Assembly: GCF_001540865.1 (NCBI RefSeq)
Contig: NC_033629.1
Span: 8,891,523-8,955,522, forward strand
Length of the DNA stretch: 64,000 bases
Direction: 5' to 3'
From: Ananas comosus
Lineage: Eukaryota; Streptophyta; Magnoliopsida; Poales; Bromeliaceae
Shown: positions 22,948 to 36,098 of the stretch, piece by piece
How the letters are laid out: every line of letters starts with the position of its first letter
Numbering within the stretch: the stretch's first letter is position 1
Made by a program: the position numbers and the translations under genes
Notes under the pieces: generated by a model
The model's database searches: none
Told to the model about the DNA's origin: nothing
What the model saw: the letters and a program-made list of their open reading frames with translations, nothing else

Positions 22948-23424
22948 ATTGGGCTAGACATAATAACTGGGCTTAAGCATTGGGCTGGTGGTTTTGGCCC
23001 AACGAGTTATTATTGCTAGCGGTCAGATCGTTACATTTGGTATCAGAGTGAGTTCACCAGTCGAAAGTATGACAGACTAAGCCAGGGTTGATGATTGACA
23101 GACTAAGTCGGGGTCGGAATTACAAAAACTAGCGAGACAAGTCTCACATCGCATTGTGATCTTGGGTTGTGTGTTTAGGACTGACGAGGTCACATCGCAT
23201 GGTGATCTTGTGGTGATCTTAGGTTGTGCGTTTAGGGCTGACGAGGACGTGGACGTCAGGGTCTAAAAGGGTGACGTGGGTCTAAAAGAGGGGAGTAAAA
23301 GGGGGAAGTCTTTTTAGAGGGGAGTACCATATAAGCATTATGGCTAAATGTGGAAGTATATAAGCTTAATTAGGCTTAGACATAATAACTGGACTTAAGC
23401 ATTGGGTCAAAAATTAGAGTGGAA
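22948..23424 (+). mobile_element. Truncated TRIM-like element
   Basis: The first 90 bp resemble the terminal repeat of the TRIM at 3275-3536 (ATAATAACTGGGCTTAAGC and a GATCGTTACA end) and are followed by TTTGGTATCAGAG, a PBS, at about 23035. Near 23370-23408 the sequence GACATAATAACTGGACTTAAG returns, giving a second terminal-repeat fragment. The interior repeats the phrase CTCACATCGCA...TGATCTTG. The left terminus is cut off by the gypsy LTR end at 22947. Confidence 0.5.
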
Positions 23425-23675
23425 TAATAATGAATTCCAACCAAAAAAAAAAAAATTCACCATTCTTGGGATACCTCACTCGCAAGATGAACTCAAATTT
23501 GCCTAAATATTAAATTTTAAATTTCAAATTTTAAATCTAAATTTTAAATTTTAAATTTTAAAAATCTAAATTTATGTGCTCCTAATAGCACACAAATCCT
23601 CCTATTCATTCATAATAATATGGTTAAACAACGGTCCGTATTTATCTACTTGATAGTAAATGTAAGGACTCTTTA
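23425..23675. repeat. Duplicated segment, copy A, right part
   Basis: It matches 38190-38420: AATGAATTCCAACC, TACCTCACTCGC, an AAATTT tract, CTAATAGCACACAAATCCT and ATGGTTAAACAAC in the same order. About 860 bp that separate the corresponding left and right parts in copy B (37338-38190) are missing from copy A, replaced by the retroelement block. Confidence 0.85.
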
Positions 23676-25682
23676 TGTCACGCCCTGGGTTACTGGTTTT
23701 TCCGGGCTCACTAACAGACCCGCCGTATACATAGGTATTTTTTCTGTATACGAAAAGAAAAGTAGAAGTATCTGTAATCAAACAATACCACAAACAGTAG
23801 TATAGAGCAGCTAGAAAAATAAACCAAATATATAAACTGTGGTTCAATACATACATGTCATCCAGATATACAAACACTTGCTCTGGCGAGATATAACAAC
23901 TGTATGTAAAGACACAAAAACTACAACCACCTGTAGCTGATGCTCCTCTAGCTCTGCGACTCGACTGGAAAGGCTCTAACTCGCGACGCCCTTGTCACGA
24001 TCAAGATCAGCAACAGCAGCAGCCGAAGGCGACGGCTCTGCAAAAATAATGGTAACAACAGGACGTGAGAACTACTGTAAAAATAAGTAGTCCTCAGTGG
24101 GTACCGCCCTCAAACTTATCGGTCCACCCACTAAGTCTACAGGGATAAGCAAGAATAGTAAAGAAAGCTGGAACAAATCTACAGCTATATGCCACTATAC
24201 TATCATGCTCTAAATCTAACCATCTGTAGAACAGTGTCAACTCAAACCCAATCTTAAATAAGGACTGTAATCATACTAGTCCCTGAGACTGTGAACACAC
24301 CCGTCCCGCCCGGCCGCGACTATACAGCTACCTCCACACAAACCAGTCCATGGAGAGCAAGTCCAACCTGCACGAACGACACCAACGCAAAAGCACAGCG
24401 CCGTCTCCGGAGTGGCACTCGTGGGAGCTACCCAACCGAGTATGCAGCGTATCTCTGTTGAGCTCAATCAGGCTCTAACAAGCCAAAGTCAAGTAGCTAG
24501 GGTCAAAACAGGTCTAGAAACAAAACCCACGTGCCCTCGGCACAATCTGAGACCAAAAACAGGAATCTAGGTCCACCGTCCACCCCGACGGCACCCGACA
24601 ATCCGAAACAACCTAGACTCTGTTGTAAAAATAAGCTCGGCATCCCAGCATGAGCGTAAATGCATTCTAAACTACTCCGGATATCCACCGCGCTGAAACA
24701 GCAGTGATACAATCAAACCACGGCTCCTAGAGCTAAATCAGGTAGTAGAATCATATGACAGGTCGAATCGCTGGTTTTCTCCTAAGTTAAGTTTCAAGTC
24801 CAACATGTATATTCATCTAATTAATAATCATACTCCCAATTCAGATTTCATACATGCTATAATCAACGAATTTGAGCTACAACATGATATGCAAGAACCG
24901 AAATCATACATGTTGACTACAAGCCCTTAGAAGTAAAACCGATGTAACACCAACCTCTAGAGCAAATCCCCGGCAGCAACAAAGCTACTCGAAGGATCTA
25001 TACCCAAAAATTCATCAAAATCTATCAATTCACCAAATTTCAGCACTTAAGCTTAATTTGTCTCAACTCCAATGTCAAAACTCACCTAATAATCTCCAAT
25101 TCATGTGAGGCAAATTCCAAATCCAATGAATAATGATGAAGTATCAAACTCAGGTCCAAAATCCCCCTGCCTCCAAAGATAGTATCAAAGAAAACTCACA
25201 AACCTGAAAATCTGCTCAAAACAACAGCAGCATAGAAGAACTTGAGTTCGACCAAGCTAACCTCAACCAAAATCTGCAATTCTGGGCTTCGTGGATTCCT
25301 CTGGACGTCTACAATCCAGCAAACCAAGTTTCACCACAATCCAACTTTCCTATGTCGCACACGAGCCAAAACATCGAAGGTCGTCGCTGAAAAACTGCAG
25401 AATCAGCACTCCTAAAGCTGAATTTGTGGACCTTTGATACAATTTGAGTGATTTGGAGGGGTTGGAATGCAAAGTAGAGGATCACTGTGAAGAAGAGAGG
25501 AAAAGAGCTCACCAGGGACTCTCCTCAGCTATTTATAGGGTGAACATAGGGTCGGATGAACCTCAGGAACAAATGCTTCAATTCTGATACAACTGCAGAA
25601 ATGGCCACTTTCGGGCGCCCAAAACCCATTTCTGGGCGTTCGAAACCTCCAGGCTGCACATTTGTTCCCCTTTGGTTCTATC
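23676..25682 (-). mobile_element. Truncated gypsy LTR at the duplication junction
   Basis: It begins TGTCACGCCCTGGG (an LTR 3' end read on the minus strand) with the family hairpin at 23724-23752, and follows the LTR layout of element 4 with many differences. It stops at 25682 where copy B of the duplicated segment starts, so its U3 palindrome array and outer terminus are missing. No polyprotein sequence is attached. Confidence 0.75.
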
Positions 25683-26040
25683 GCCCATGATAATTAGGAA
25701 AACCCTAACAATATGAAATTGAATGAATTACATTCTTAAGAAAGATTGAAAAATTAAGCAAATTGCTTAAAAATCAAAATTAAATAAATTTCTAACAATT
25801 CAATATTTACCATTAAAATTTAAATTTTAAAATTATAATTTGAAGATTAAAATTAATTTAAAATTTAAAAATTTAAAACATGAAATCTAATTACAACATC
25901 TTGAAATAAAAAAATTAAAATTAAAATTTTAAATTTTAAAAATTTTTACTTTGAATTTCAAAGAAAAATTTAAATTATCAAATTTAAAATTTAAAATTTT
26001 GAAATTTCAAAGATAAATTTAGAATTATGAAAGTTGTAAA
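25683..26040. repeat. Duplicated segment, copy B, left part
   Basis: It matches 2466-2820 (AAAACCCTAACAATATGAAA and the following AT-rich tracts) with scattered differences. It is interrupted at 26040 by element 4 and resumes at 35658. Confidence 0.9.
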
Positions 26041-28282
26041 TGTCACGCCTCGGATTACACGTTTTCCGGACACGCCGATAAATTCGCCGTATACAAAGGA
26101 ATTTTTCCTGTATACGAAGCGATAACTGTACATGTAAATCATACAATACCACAAAAAGTAGTATAGAGCTGCTAAAAGAACCAGAAATAAAACAAACCGA
26201 GTTCCATATACATACGCCAAATCCAAGATACAAAACTACTCGCACTGGCGAGTTAAGTAAAAGTATGTACATGAACTCCAACAAAGAAACAACTACCTGC
26301 TGTAGGGGCACCTCTAGCTCGGCTCGTCGGGTAGGGGTCTAACTCGCGACACCCTTGCCTCGATTCTGATTAGCAACAGCAGCAGCCGAAGACGAAGGCT
26401 CTGTAAAAACGGGGTAACAACAGGGCGTGAGAACTACTGTAAAACAAGCAGTTCTCAGTGGGTGCCGCCATTAACAACATCGGTCCACCCACTAAGTCTA
26501 CAGAAGGGAACAAGGATAGTAGTAAATGCAGGAATAAAATCTACCGCTATGAATCACTACACTATTATGCTCTACACTAATCAACTGTAGGAAATGTCAA
26601 ATCTGACCCAATCTAATCGGGACTGTAACCATACTCGTCCCTGGGACTGTGAACACACCCGTCCCTGCCCAGTTGCGACTATCCAACTACCTCCACATTA
26701 TCTAGTCCGTGGAGAGCAAGTCCAACCGGCATGAACGACACCAACGCGAAAGCACAACGCGCGTCTCCGGAGTGGCACTCATGGGAGCTACCCAACCGAG
26801 TATGCAGCGTATCTCTGTCGAGCTCAATCAGGCTCTACCTCAAGCCAAAATTCAAGTAACCGACTCTAACTGGTCTAACCACCAACAGGTCACGTGCCCT
26901 CGGCACAATCCATCGCCAAAAAGGCGATACGGGTCTACCGTCAACCTCGACGGCACCCAACAGTCCGGAACAGCCTGAACACTACTATAAAAATATACTC
27001 GGCATCCCAGAACGAGCGTAACTGAAAGCTAAACTACCTAGAATACTCAGTATGAGGATACTGCTACAGTATAAAATAATACAACGGTCCCTAGGGCTAA
27101 ATCAGGTAGTGTAACTGATGACAGGTCCAACTCGCCGGTTTTCTCCTAATTTAATTTCCAAGTCCAACATATATAAATTACTTAATTTATTATCACATGC
27201 TCCAAATTCAAATTTGCAATTCACATAATAACCTATGAATTCGAGCTAAAGTAAACTACACAAAATCTGAAATTTACACATGTTGACTACTAAGCACTTA
27301 GGAGTATAAGCCGTTGATTAACCCACCTTAGTCGCTAATCCCCGGCAGCGAGGAAGTCCTGACACAAGGGAATACCCTGCTAGATCAACCGAACACCTCC
27401 AAAGGCCAGAAGTCAAGCTCTCGCCAAACTCTACACGTAGAATCCGACAATAAGCATCAATTCTGCCTAAAAAATAGCAGCAGAGAAGACTATAATTCTG
27501 ACCGAGCAAACCTTCACCAAATCTAGCAAATAAGGGCTTCGTGGATTCCTCTCGATGTCCTGAATCCAAAGAACCAAGTCTCGCTGCAATCCGACGCTCC
27601 TACGTCGCGTACGAGTCAAAACACCAACGGTCGACGCAGAAAATCTGCGAAATAGCATCATTGAGCTCGGAAGTGATAAAGACTTGCCATGGTTGGAGAA
27701 ATTGATGAACATCTCACCTCAACAGCGATTCTAGCACCGGCGCGACGTCAAGAACGGCGAAAACGCACTCTCGCCCGGCCTCCTCGTGATGCAACGGCAA
27801 CAAACGTGCACTCGAACGGCTCCACGGCGCGATATCGGCGACGGAACGACTCCACCCGAGCTCCTCCACCACGCTCGGTCATGCACAAGGAGAGGAGAGA
27901 GAGAGTGCTGAAGTCCTCTCCTCTCTGCTCTCTTTCTATCCTATATAGGAGGGAAGGAGTGGGTGAAAACAACGAGGGAAGGAAAGTCCAAAAAGCCCCT
28001 TACCTAACCTGGCGTACCGGTACACGGGCCCACGTAACGGAACTAGAAGCCAACCGGAGAGCAGTTTGCGCGCAGCCTGTGCAGTGTACCGGTACATCAT
28101 ACTTGCTGTATCTGTACAGCAAGCAAAAAAATAGCTATTTGCAGATTTTTCTTGCTAAATGTTGCTCTCGCGTCGCACAGAGTCCGTTTTGCGTCTATTT
28201 CACGCGAACGCGACTCAGACTTGTCCCGACACTCTCCAGAGTTGTCGACAAGCCTTCACTGCTGAACACCAGGGATCTCACA
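26041..28282 (-). repeat. 3' LTR of gypsy element 4
   Basis: On the minus strand it starts TGTGAGATCCCTGG at 28282 and ends GGCGTGACA at 26041, 2,242 bp. It has a TATA box (about 27939-27950) and a reduced palindrome array at 28012-28118, with intact motifs at 28012 and 28085 and degenerate ones near 28033 and 28107. The hairpin near the 3' end is at 26088-26116. Confidence 0.92.
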
Positions 28283-28377
28283 TCCTCCCCCACTACAAAA
28301 AGTTTCGTCCTCGAAACTTAAGCATACCTCAGCTCAGGGTATCGAATAGGTCGGGATAGGACTCCCTCATCATCGTC

Positions 28378-31300
28378 TTAGGCTCCAAAGTCGCCTCCCG
28401 CTTCTCGTGATGGCTCCACTGCACTTTCACATACGTTGCGCAATTCTTTCGTCTCCCGAGCAAGAATCAGCAACGGTCGCTCCTCGTATCTCAAATCCTC
28501 GCCAATCTCGAGTGGAGTAAAGTCAATCACGTGAGAAGGATCGAAAACATATCTCCTCAATGCCGAGACGTGGAAGACATCGTGAATGCCAGGTAGTCGT
28601 GGGGGTAGAGTGATCTTGTATGCAACTGGTCCCACTCACTCCAATACCTCAAAAGGGCCAACGAAACGTGGACTGAGCTTTCCACGTACTCCAAATCGGC
28701 GAATCCCTCTGGACGGCGAGACTTTGAGAAATACATGATCTCCAACCTGAAACTCTAAGTCTCGTCTCTTGGTATCGGCGCAGCTCCTCTGGCTGCTCTG
28801 GGCCGTCAAAAGGTGTCGTCGAACAACTCTCACCTTTTCCTCAGCCTCTAGCAAAATCTTAGGCCCAAGCGTTTTTCTTTCACCCACATCACTCCAACAC
28901 AAAGGGGATCGACATCTGTGTCCATACAACGCCTCAAACGGAGCCATCTGAATGCTTGCTTGATAGCTATTGTTGTACGCAAACTCAGCTAGTCTCAAAT
29001 GTCGATACCACCCTCCTCCAAAGTTCAGGACGCACGCTCTCAGCATGTCCTCTAGAGTCTGAATGGTCCGCTCTGACTGACCATCAGTCTGTGGGTGAAA
29101 TGTCGTGCTGAACTGCAGCTGTGTACCCAAGGCTGTCTGCAAACTCCTCCAAAAGTGTGATACAAACCTCGGATCCCTATCAGATACGATCGAAATCGGC
29201 ACGCTAGGCAGCCTAACAATCTCATCCAGATATAGCTGCGCGAGTCTCTCCCTGGACCAGGTGGTCTGAACCTGTAAGAAGTGAGCAGACTTGGTCAGTC
29301 TGTCCACTATCACCCAAATCGCATCGCAGCCACCCTGCGCTCTAGGCAATCCCACGACGAAGTCCATAGTGATCTGCTCCTATTTTCACTCGGGCACTGG
29401 CAGACTCTGAAGCTTGCGAGCAGGTACTTGATGCTCGGCTTTTATCTGTTGACAAGTCAGACACTGAGCTACAAATCTGCCAATGTCCCTCTTCATTCCA
29501 TTCCACCAAAACTGGGCCGTCAAGTCCTTATACATCTTGGTTCTACCTGGGTGAACCGTATAAGGAGAACAGTGAGCCTCTCCCAAAATGTCCTCTCGGA
29601 TCCCTGAATCCGCAGGTACACACAGTCGGTCCCTATACCGCAGTACTCCCGAACTGTCCACAGAAAAGCCCTCAGCCTGTCCCCGGTCTAGATGCTCTCG
29701 ACTCCTCAACAAGTACGGATCTCCACTCTGTTTCTCTCGGATCCTATCCAACAGAGTGGGCTGCAAGACTAGAGACATCAGTCTCGCAATAGACCCAGGG
29801 GACACAATCTCGAGCCTCAACCGTTGTAGCTCCTCGAGTAACGGCTTCTGCTGTGTGGTCATCAAACTCAGGCTCTACACTGCCTTCCTGCTCAACGCAT
29901 CTGCCACCACGTTCGCCTTACCGGGATGATACTGAATACTAATGTCATAGTCCTTCAGTAACTCCAACCACCGGCGCTGTCTCAGATTCAACTCCTTTTG
30001 GGTAAACAGCTACTTGAGACTTTTATGATCAGTAAAAACCTCGCAGTGCTCGCCGTACAAGTAATGCCGCCACAACTTTAACGCAAAGACAACCGCGGCA
30101 AGCTCCAGGTCATGCGTAGGGTAATTCGTCTCATAATCCTTTAACTGCCATGAAGCATACGCAATTACCCTACCATGCTGCATCAGCACACAACTCAGTC
30201 CACTGTGCGACGCATCACTGTAGATCACGAATCCTTCCCCCATCACAGGAAGGGCAAGGATAGGAGCTGACGTCAACCTCTGTCTCAACTCATCAAAGCT
30301 CCTCTGACAATCCTCACTCCAGATGAATCTAATTCCCTTGCGCGTCAATCGAGTGAGGGGTGTGGAAAACTTCGCAAAACCTTTCACAAACCGACGGTAA
30401 TATCCTGCTAGTCCAAGGAAGCTCCTCACCTCAGTCACCGTCGTCAGTCTGGGCCAATCCCGAATCGCATCAATCTTCTTCGGGTCGACTGCTACTCCCT
30501 CTGCTGATATCACGTGGCCCAAGAAAGTGACCTCCCGTAACCAGAACTCGCACTTCTTTAACTTAGCATACAACTTCTTCTCTCTCAGAAGCTGTAGCAC
30601 AGTCCTCAAGTGCCCCTCATGCTCGACATCGCTCCGGGAATATATCAAGATATCATCTATGAAGACTACCACAAATCTATCAAAGAACGGCTTGAACACT
30701 CTGTTCATCAAATCCATGAATGCGGCAGGGGCATTCGTCAATCCAAAAGGCATCACTGTAAACTCATAATGCCCGTACCGAGTCCGAAAAGCCGTCTTGG
30801 GAACGTCCTCGGCCCTCACTCTCAGCTGGTGGTAACCGGACTGGAGATCAATCTTCGAGAAGACACAAGATCCTTGCAGGTGATCAAACAGGTCATCAAT
30901 GCGCGACAAAGGATACTTGTTCTTGATGGTCACCTTATTCAGCTCCCGGTAATCTACGCACAACCTGAGCGAACCATCCTTCATCTTTACAAATAATACC
31001 GGCGCTCCCCAAGGCAAAACACTGGGTCTTACATACCTCTTATCCATCAGATCCTGAAGTTACGCCTTTACCTCTCTCAGCTCCACCGGTGCCATCCGAT
31101 AAGGTACCTTTGAGATTGGTGCAGTTCCGGAAACTACATCAATCACAAACTCAATCTCCCTCTCCTGCGGCATTGTCATCAACTCAGAAAAAACACATCT
31201 GGAAACTCGCGGACTACAGGAATATCCTCGAGTCCCGGCGCCGCCGTAGGTACCTCAACAACAGTCGCCAGAAAGGCAACACATCATCTACTCATTAGCT

Positions 31301-33115
31301 GTCGAGCTCTCGCCGAAGATATCCAAGTGGCAAACAGTATACTCCTGCAGCCTCTAAAAGTAAACTCCTCCTGGCCTGGCTCACGAAACGTCACTGTCCT
31401 CGCTCCACAATCGATAGTAGCATAGTACCGCGCCAGCCAATCATACCGAGCACGACGTCGAAGTCCTGCAGCTGCCTTAACACCAATAGGTCTGCGGGCA
31501 TGATCCACGAGTCTAACTGCACCGGACATGATCAACAACACTCTGCAACCTGTAAAACATGGTCCGGAATCTGCACCTCTCGTGCCTGTGACAATGCTCC
31601 TAACTCTAGACCATGCAATAATGTAAATGCTCAGCTAACAAAAGAATGCGAGGCACCGGTATCAAAAAGAGTACGAGCTCTAATACCAAAAATCAAAGTG
31701 ATACCTGTCACCACTTGGTCAGCTGCTAAAGACCCCCCCACCTGGGCTGCGTAGACCCTGCCGCTCGGAGCCTGCTGTCGCCGCTCGCCCTGACGCGGCA
31801 TAGACGATCTGTCCTCCTGGCGGAAACTCGGAGCTGCTCCAAAAGAAGGCTGAGATGCCGGCTGCGCTGATGCAGTGGATGGTGCTGGTGACGCTGCACG
31901 GGGACAAGCTGACCTCATATGTCCGGGCTGACCGCAACTATAACATCTGCCCTCTCTCTGCTCGCACTGTCGGGGCCAGTGTGATCCCCCGCAGATCACA
32001 CACTGCGGTATCCTCTGAGTTTGTCCCTACTGACGGGATCCCCTAGAACGCTGACGCCCCGAAGGCCTACGACCTTGAGAGCGTGATCGGGGAGGCCTCG
32101 GCGGACGCCTGCTGCTCGACTCTCCAGCATCATCTGAAAAGGGGCGCTTCCTGTCCTGACTCTGCCCCACGGCCTAAGTCCTCTCCTGCAGTGACACCTC
32201 ACCTCTCTCCACCCACAAGGCCTGCTCTATGGACGGATCCAGAGTCCTCGACCTCTGCGTCCGCGCCAACCTGAAAATGTCGGGTCTCAGCCCCTGTTCA
32301 AACAGATAGACCCTGTGTGCCTCGTCCCTGGTCACAAATGGCACACAGTTTAGGAGTCGAGTAAACTCCCGAATGTACTCCTGCACTGGACGATCCCGCT
32401 GCTGAATCCTCTTCAAATCCTCCTCGAGCTTCTGTTTCACACTGTTGGAAAAGAACATCCCAAACAGTATTCCACAGAACTCATCCCATCTCAACTACAA
32501 CGCTACCGGTCCCTGCTCTCTCCTCACTCTCCTCCACCAGGTGTGGGCATCACCTGCCAAGCAATAGACTCCCAAAGACACCTGTTCCTCCTCAGGAATG
32601 AACAAATCTTCAAATAACTTCTCCATCGCACTGACCCATCCCTCAACAACCCAGGCCTCAGTGCAACTGCCATCGAAAATCGGTGGATCGAAACGGCGGA
32701 AACGAGCCAACCTCTCCGTCCACCGCTCCTGCTCGGCCTCTGTCAACTGTACTAGCCCCCCAGCAGGCGTAACTGGCGCTACTGGAATTACTGCTGGCAG
32801 AGGGACTGCTGCAGCTGGTGCTGTCACTGGAGTAGTCAGAGGTGGAACAGACGAGTCTGGTGCCGTCGGTGCTGAACTCTGGGGCGAAGCTAACCTCTCA
32901 CACATCCTCTCCAACAACTCCCTCTGCTGCCTCGTCACCTCAGTCAGGGCGGCTATCTGTGCACTCAAATCCGGGGATGCACTCCCCTCTGGTCGAACAC
33001 TCTGCTCCTGTCGGGCACTTGGCTCCACATGCTCAGGCATCTCGGAAGGTCTCGTACGATCCTGCGACAACTGGGCACGCTCCCGTAACGACGGTCGACC
33101 TCGGCGACGATACAT
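28378..33115 (-). pseudogene. Gag-pol polyprotein of gypsy element 4
   Basis: Gag starts at MYRRRGRPSLRER (33115). The CCHC knuckle CYSCGQPGHMRSACP is near 31945, the protease motif DTGASHSF near 31645, RT with FIDDILIYS and RNase H at 31047-29880, the integrase zinc domain (CLTCQQIKAEH) at about 29600-29430, the integrase core at 29367-28800, and the C-terminus to 28378. Breaks include a stop at 32495 where Gln is expected (CAG to TAG), TGG to TGA and TGG to TAG just before the integrase core near 29370-29385, TAC to TAG at 30010, and frameshifts in the protease region near 31541-31630 and between 28635 and 28636. Confidence 0.9.
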
Positions 33116-33393
33116 AGCTGAAAGGAGCAGATCGGGGTCAGATGAAACATAAACACTTTCGACCCAATCAACGAAAGTCTGGAAGGCGGTCCCTGTTTTC
33201 CTCCAAAATTATGTTGTCTGCAGCCAACATAATTTCTCAGGCCAAAACAAGCACTCCTTCAATCACTCACCCCACTTTAGGAGGAGTTAGAATAATTAAT
33301 CATTGACTTTCGCAATAAGTTACGCCTCTCGCGTCTTGCCTTCCTAAGGTTTGCCAAACTTAGGTTTTCTAGGTCCCAACGACCTAATGCTAA

Positions 33394-33406
33394 GCTCTGA
33401 TACCAA
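33394..33406 (-). other. Primer binding site of gypsy element 4
   Basis: The minus strand reads TTGGTATCAGAGC, the standard plant tRNA-Met primer binding site, seven bases inside the 5' LTR boundary at 33414. Confidence 0.9.
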
Positions 33407-33413
33407 CTTAATC

Positions 33414-35657
33414 TGTTACGCCCCGGATTACACGTTCCCCAGGCACGCCGACAAATCCGCCGTATACAAAAAAATTTTTCCTGTATACGAAGCGATAGCT
33501 GTACCTGTAAATCATACAATACTACAAAAAGTAGTATAGAGCTGCTAGAAGAACCAGAAATAAAACAAACCGAGTTCCATATACATACGCCAAATCCAAG
33601 ATACAAAACTACTCGCACTGGCGAGTTAAGTAAAAGTATGTACATGAACTCCAACAAAAAAACAACTACCTGCTGTAGGGGCACCTCTAGCTCGGCTCGT
33701 CGGGTAGGGCTCTAACTCGCGACGCCCTTGCCTCGATCCTGATCAGCAACAGCAGCAGCCGAAGACGAAGGCCCTGCAAAAACGGGGTAACAACAGGGCG
33801 TGAGAACTACTGTAAAACAAGTAGTCCTCAGTGGGTGCCGTCTTCAACAACATCGGTCCACCCATTAAGTCTACAGAAGGGAGCAAGGATAGTAGTAAAT
33901 GCAGGAATAAAATCTACCGCTATGAATCACTACACTATCATACTCTACACTAACCAACTGTAGGAAATGTCAAATCTGACCCAATCTAATCGGGACTGTA
34001 AGCATACCCGTCCTTGGGACTGTGAACACACCCGTCCCTGCCCAGTTGCGACTATCCAGCTACCTCCACACTATCTAGTCCGTGGAGAGCAAGTCCAACC
34101 GGCATGAGCGACACAAACGCGAAAGCACAACGCGCGTCTCCGGAGTGGCACTCGTGGGAGCTACCCAACCGAGTATGCAGCGTATCTCTGTCGAGCTCAA
34201 TCAGGCTCTACCTCAAGCCAAAATCCAAGTAACCGACTCTAACTGGTCTAACCACCAACAGGTCACGTGCCTTCGGCACAATCCGTCGCAAAAAAGGCGA
34301 TACGGGTCTACCGTCAACCTCGACGGCACCCAACAGTCCGGAACAACCTGAACGCTACTATAAAAATATATTCGGCATCCCAGCACGAACGTAACTGAAA
34401 GCTAAACTACCTAGAATACTCACTATGAGGATACTGCTACAGTATAAAATAATACAACGGCCCCTAGGGCTAAATCAGGTAGTGTAACTGATGACAGGTC
34501 CAACTCGCCGGTTTTCTCCTAATTTAATTTCCAAGTCCAACATGTATAAATTACTTAATTTGTTATCACATGCTCCAAATTCAGATTTGCAATTCACATA
34601 ATAACCCATGAATTCGAGCTAAAGTAAACTACACAAAATCTGAAATTTACACATGTTGACTACTAAGCACTTAGGAGTATAAGCCGATGATTAACCCACC
34701 TTAGTCGCTAATCCCCGGCAGAGAGGAAGTCCCGACACAAGGGAATACCCTGCTGGATCAACCGAACACCTCCAAAGGCCAGAAGTCAAGCTCCCGCCAA
34801 ACTCTACACGTAGAATCCGACAATAAGCATCAATTCTGCCTAAAAAATAGCAGCAGAGAAGACTATAATTCCGATCCAGAAAACCTTCACCAAATCAAGC
34901 AAATAAAGGTTTCGTGGATTCCTCTCGAAGTCCTAAATCCAACGAACCAAGTCTTGCTGCAATCCGACCCTCCTACGTCGCGTACGAGTCGAAACGCCAA
35001 CGGTCGAAGCAGAAAATCTGCGAAACAGCATCATTGAGCTCGGAAGTGATAAAGACTTGCCATGGTTGGAGAAATTGATGAACATCTCACCTCAACAGCG
35101 ATTCTAGCACCGGCGCGACGTCAAGAACGGCGAAAACGCACTCTCGCCCGGCCTCCTCGCGATGCAACGACAACAAACGCGCGCTCGAACGGCTCCGCGG
35201 CGCGACGTCGGCGACGGAACGACTCCACCCGAGCTCCTCCACCACGCTCGGTCATGCACAAGGAGAGGAGAGAGAGAGTGCTGAAGTCCTCTCCTCTCTG
35301 CTCTCTTTCTATCCTATATAGGATGGAGAAGGAGTGGGTGAAAACAACGAGAGAAGGAAAGACCAAAAAGCCTCTTATCTAACCTGGCGTACCGGTACAC
35401 CGGCCCACGTACCGGTACTAGAAGCCAACCCGAGAGCAGTCTGCGCACAGCCTGTGCAGTGTACCGGTACACCATACTTGCTGTACTGGTACAGCAAGCA
35501 GAAAAACAGCTATTTGCAGATTTTTCTTGCTAAATGCTGCTCTCGCGTCGCAAAGAGTCCGTTTTGCGTCTATTTCGTGCCAATGCGACTCAGACTTGTC
35601 CCGACACTCTCCAGAGCTGTCGACAAGCCTTCACTGCTGAACACCAGGGATCTCACA
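33414..35657 (-). repeat. 5' LTR of gypsy element 4
   Basis: Its 2,244 bp pair closely with 26041-28282. It ends TGTTACG instead of TGTCACG, a terminal C/T difference between the two LTRs. The hairpin is at 33461-33489 and the TATA box at 35311-35322. Confidence 0.92.
35311..35493 (-). promoter_or_regulatory. U3 promoter with four ACCGGT palindromes (element 4)
   Basis: CGTACCGGTACA, CGTACCGGTACT, TGTACCGGTACA and TGTACTGGTACA start at 35389, 35408, 35460 and 35482. The symmetric TATA segment ATCCTATATAGGAT (35311-35322 region) lies about 70 bp downstream on the element strand. The array has fewer motifs than the sister LTRs at 6121 and 21249, but the position is the same. Confidence 0.6.
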
Positions 35658-36098
35658 GAAAATTTAGCATTTAAAATTTAAATTTAATATGTAAAATTTT
35701 ATAATTTGAAAATTGAAATTTCAATAATCTAAATCTAAATTTAATATTTTGAAATTTAGAATCTAAAATTTTAAAATTAAAAATTTGAAATTCGAATCTT
35801 GATATTGAAATTAGAATTTTGCAAATATAAATTTTAAATTTTGAAAACTGAATTTGAATTTTGAATTCAAACCAATAATCGATTTTTATATTTCTAGAAG
35901 TTGGACCGGATTGTTATTTTACTCCATTTTTGGTCGTATAGTTTGACTATTCTTTAGTTTTTAGGGTTTTTTTTTTGTTTTTAAACCCAAACATTCCATA
36001 ATAAATTTTTTCTATAGGATAAATTACGCTCTCTTATTATTTACTTGACACATGGAAAAACAGTAATATATGGCCATTTTTTTAATAATAAAATTATA

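Larger units (their letters stand above)
26041..35657 (-). mobile_element. Complete Ty3/gypsy element 4 with paired LTRs
   Basis: A 9.6-kb element in minus orientation. It has a 3' LTR (26041-28282), a PPT (28283-28294, AGTGGGGGAGGA on the element strand), pol and gag (28378-33115), a PBS (33394-33406, TTGGTATCAGAGC), and a 5' LTR (33414-35657). Flanks GTAAA (left) and GAAAA (right) are a decayed 5-bp target duplication; the uninterrupted copy A reads GTTGAAAATTTAGC, so the target was GAAAA. Chromodomain-like integrase end and CCHC gag point to the chromoviruses (Tekay/Del-like by structure). Non-autonomous now, because the polyprotein is broken. Confidence 0.92.
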
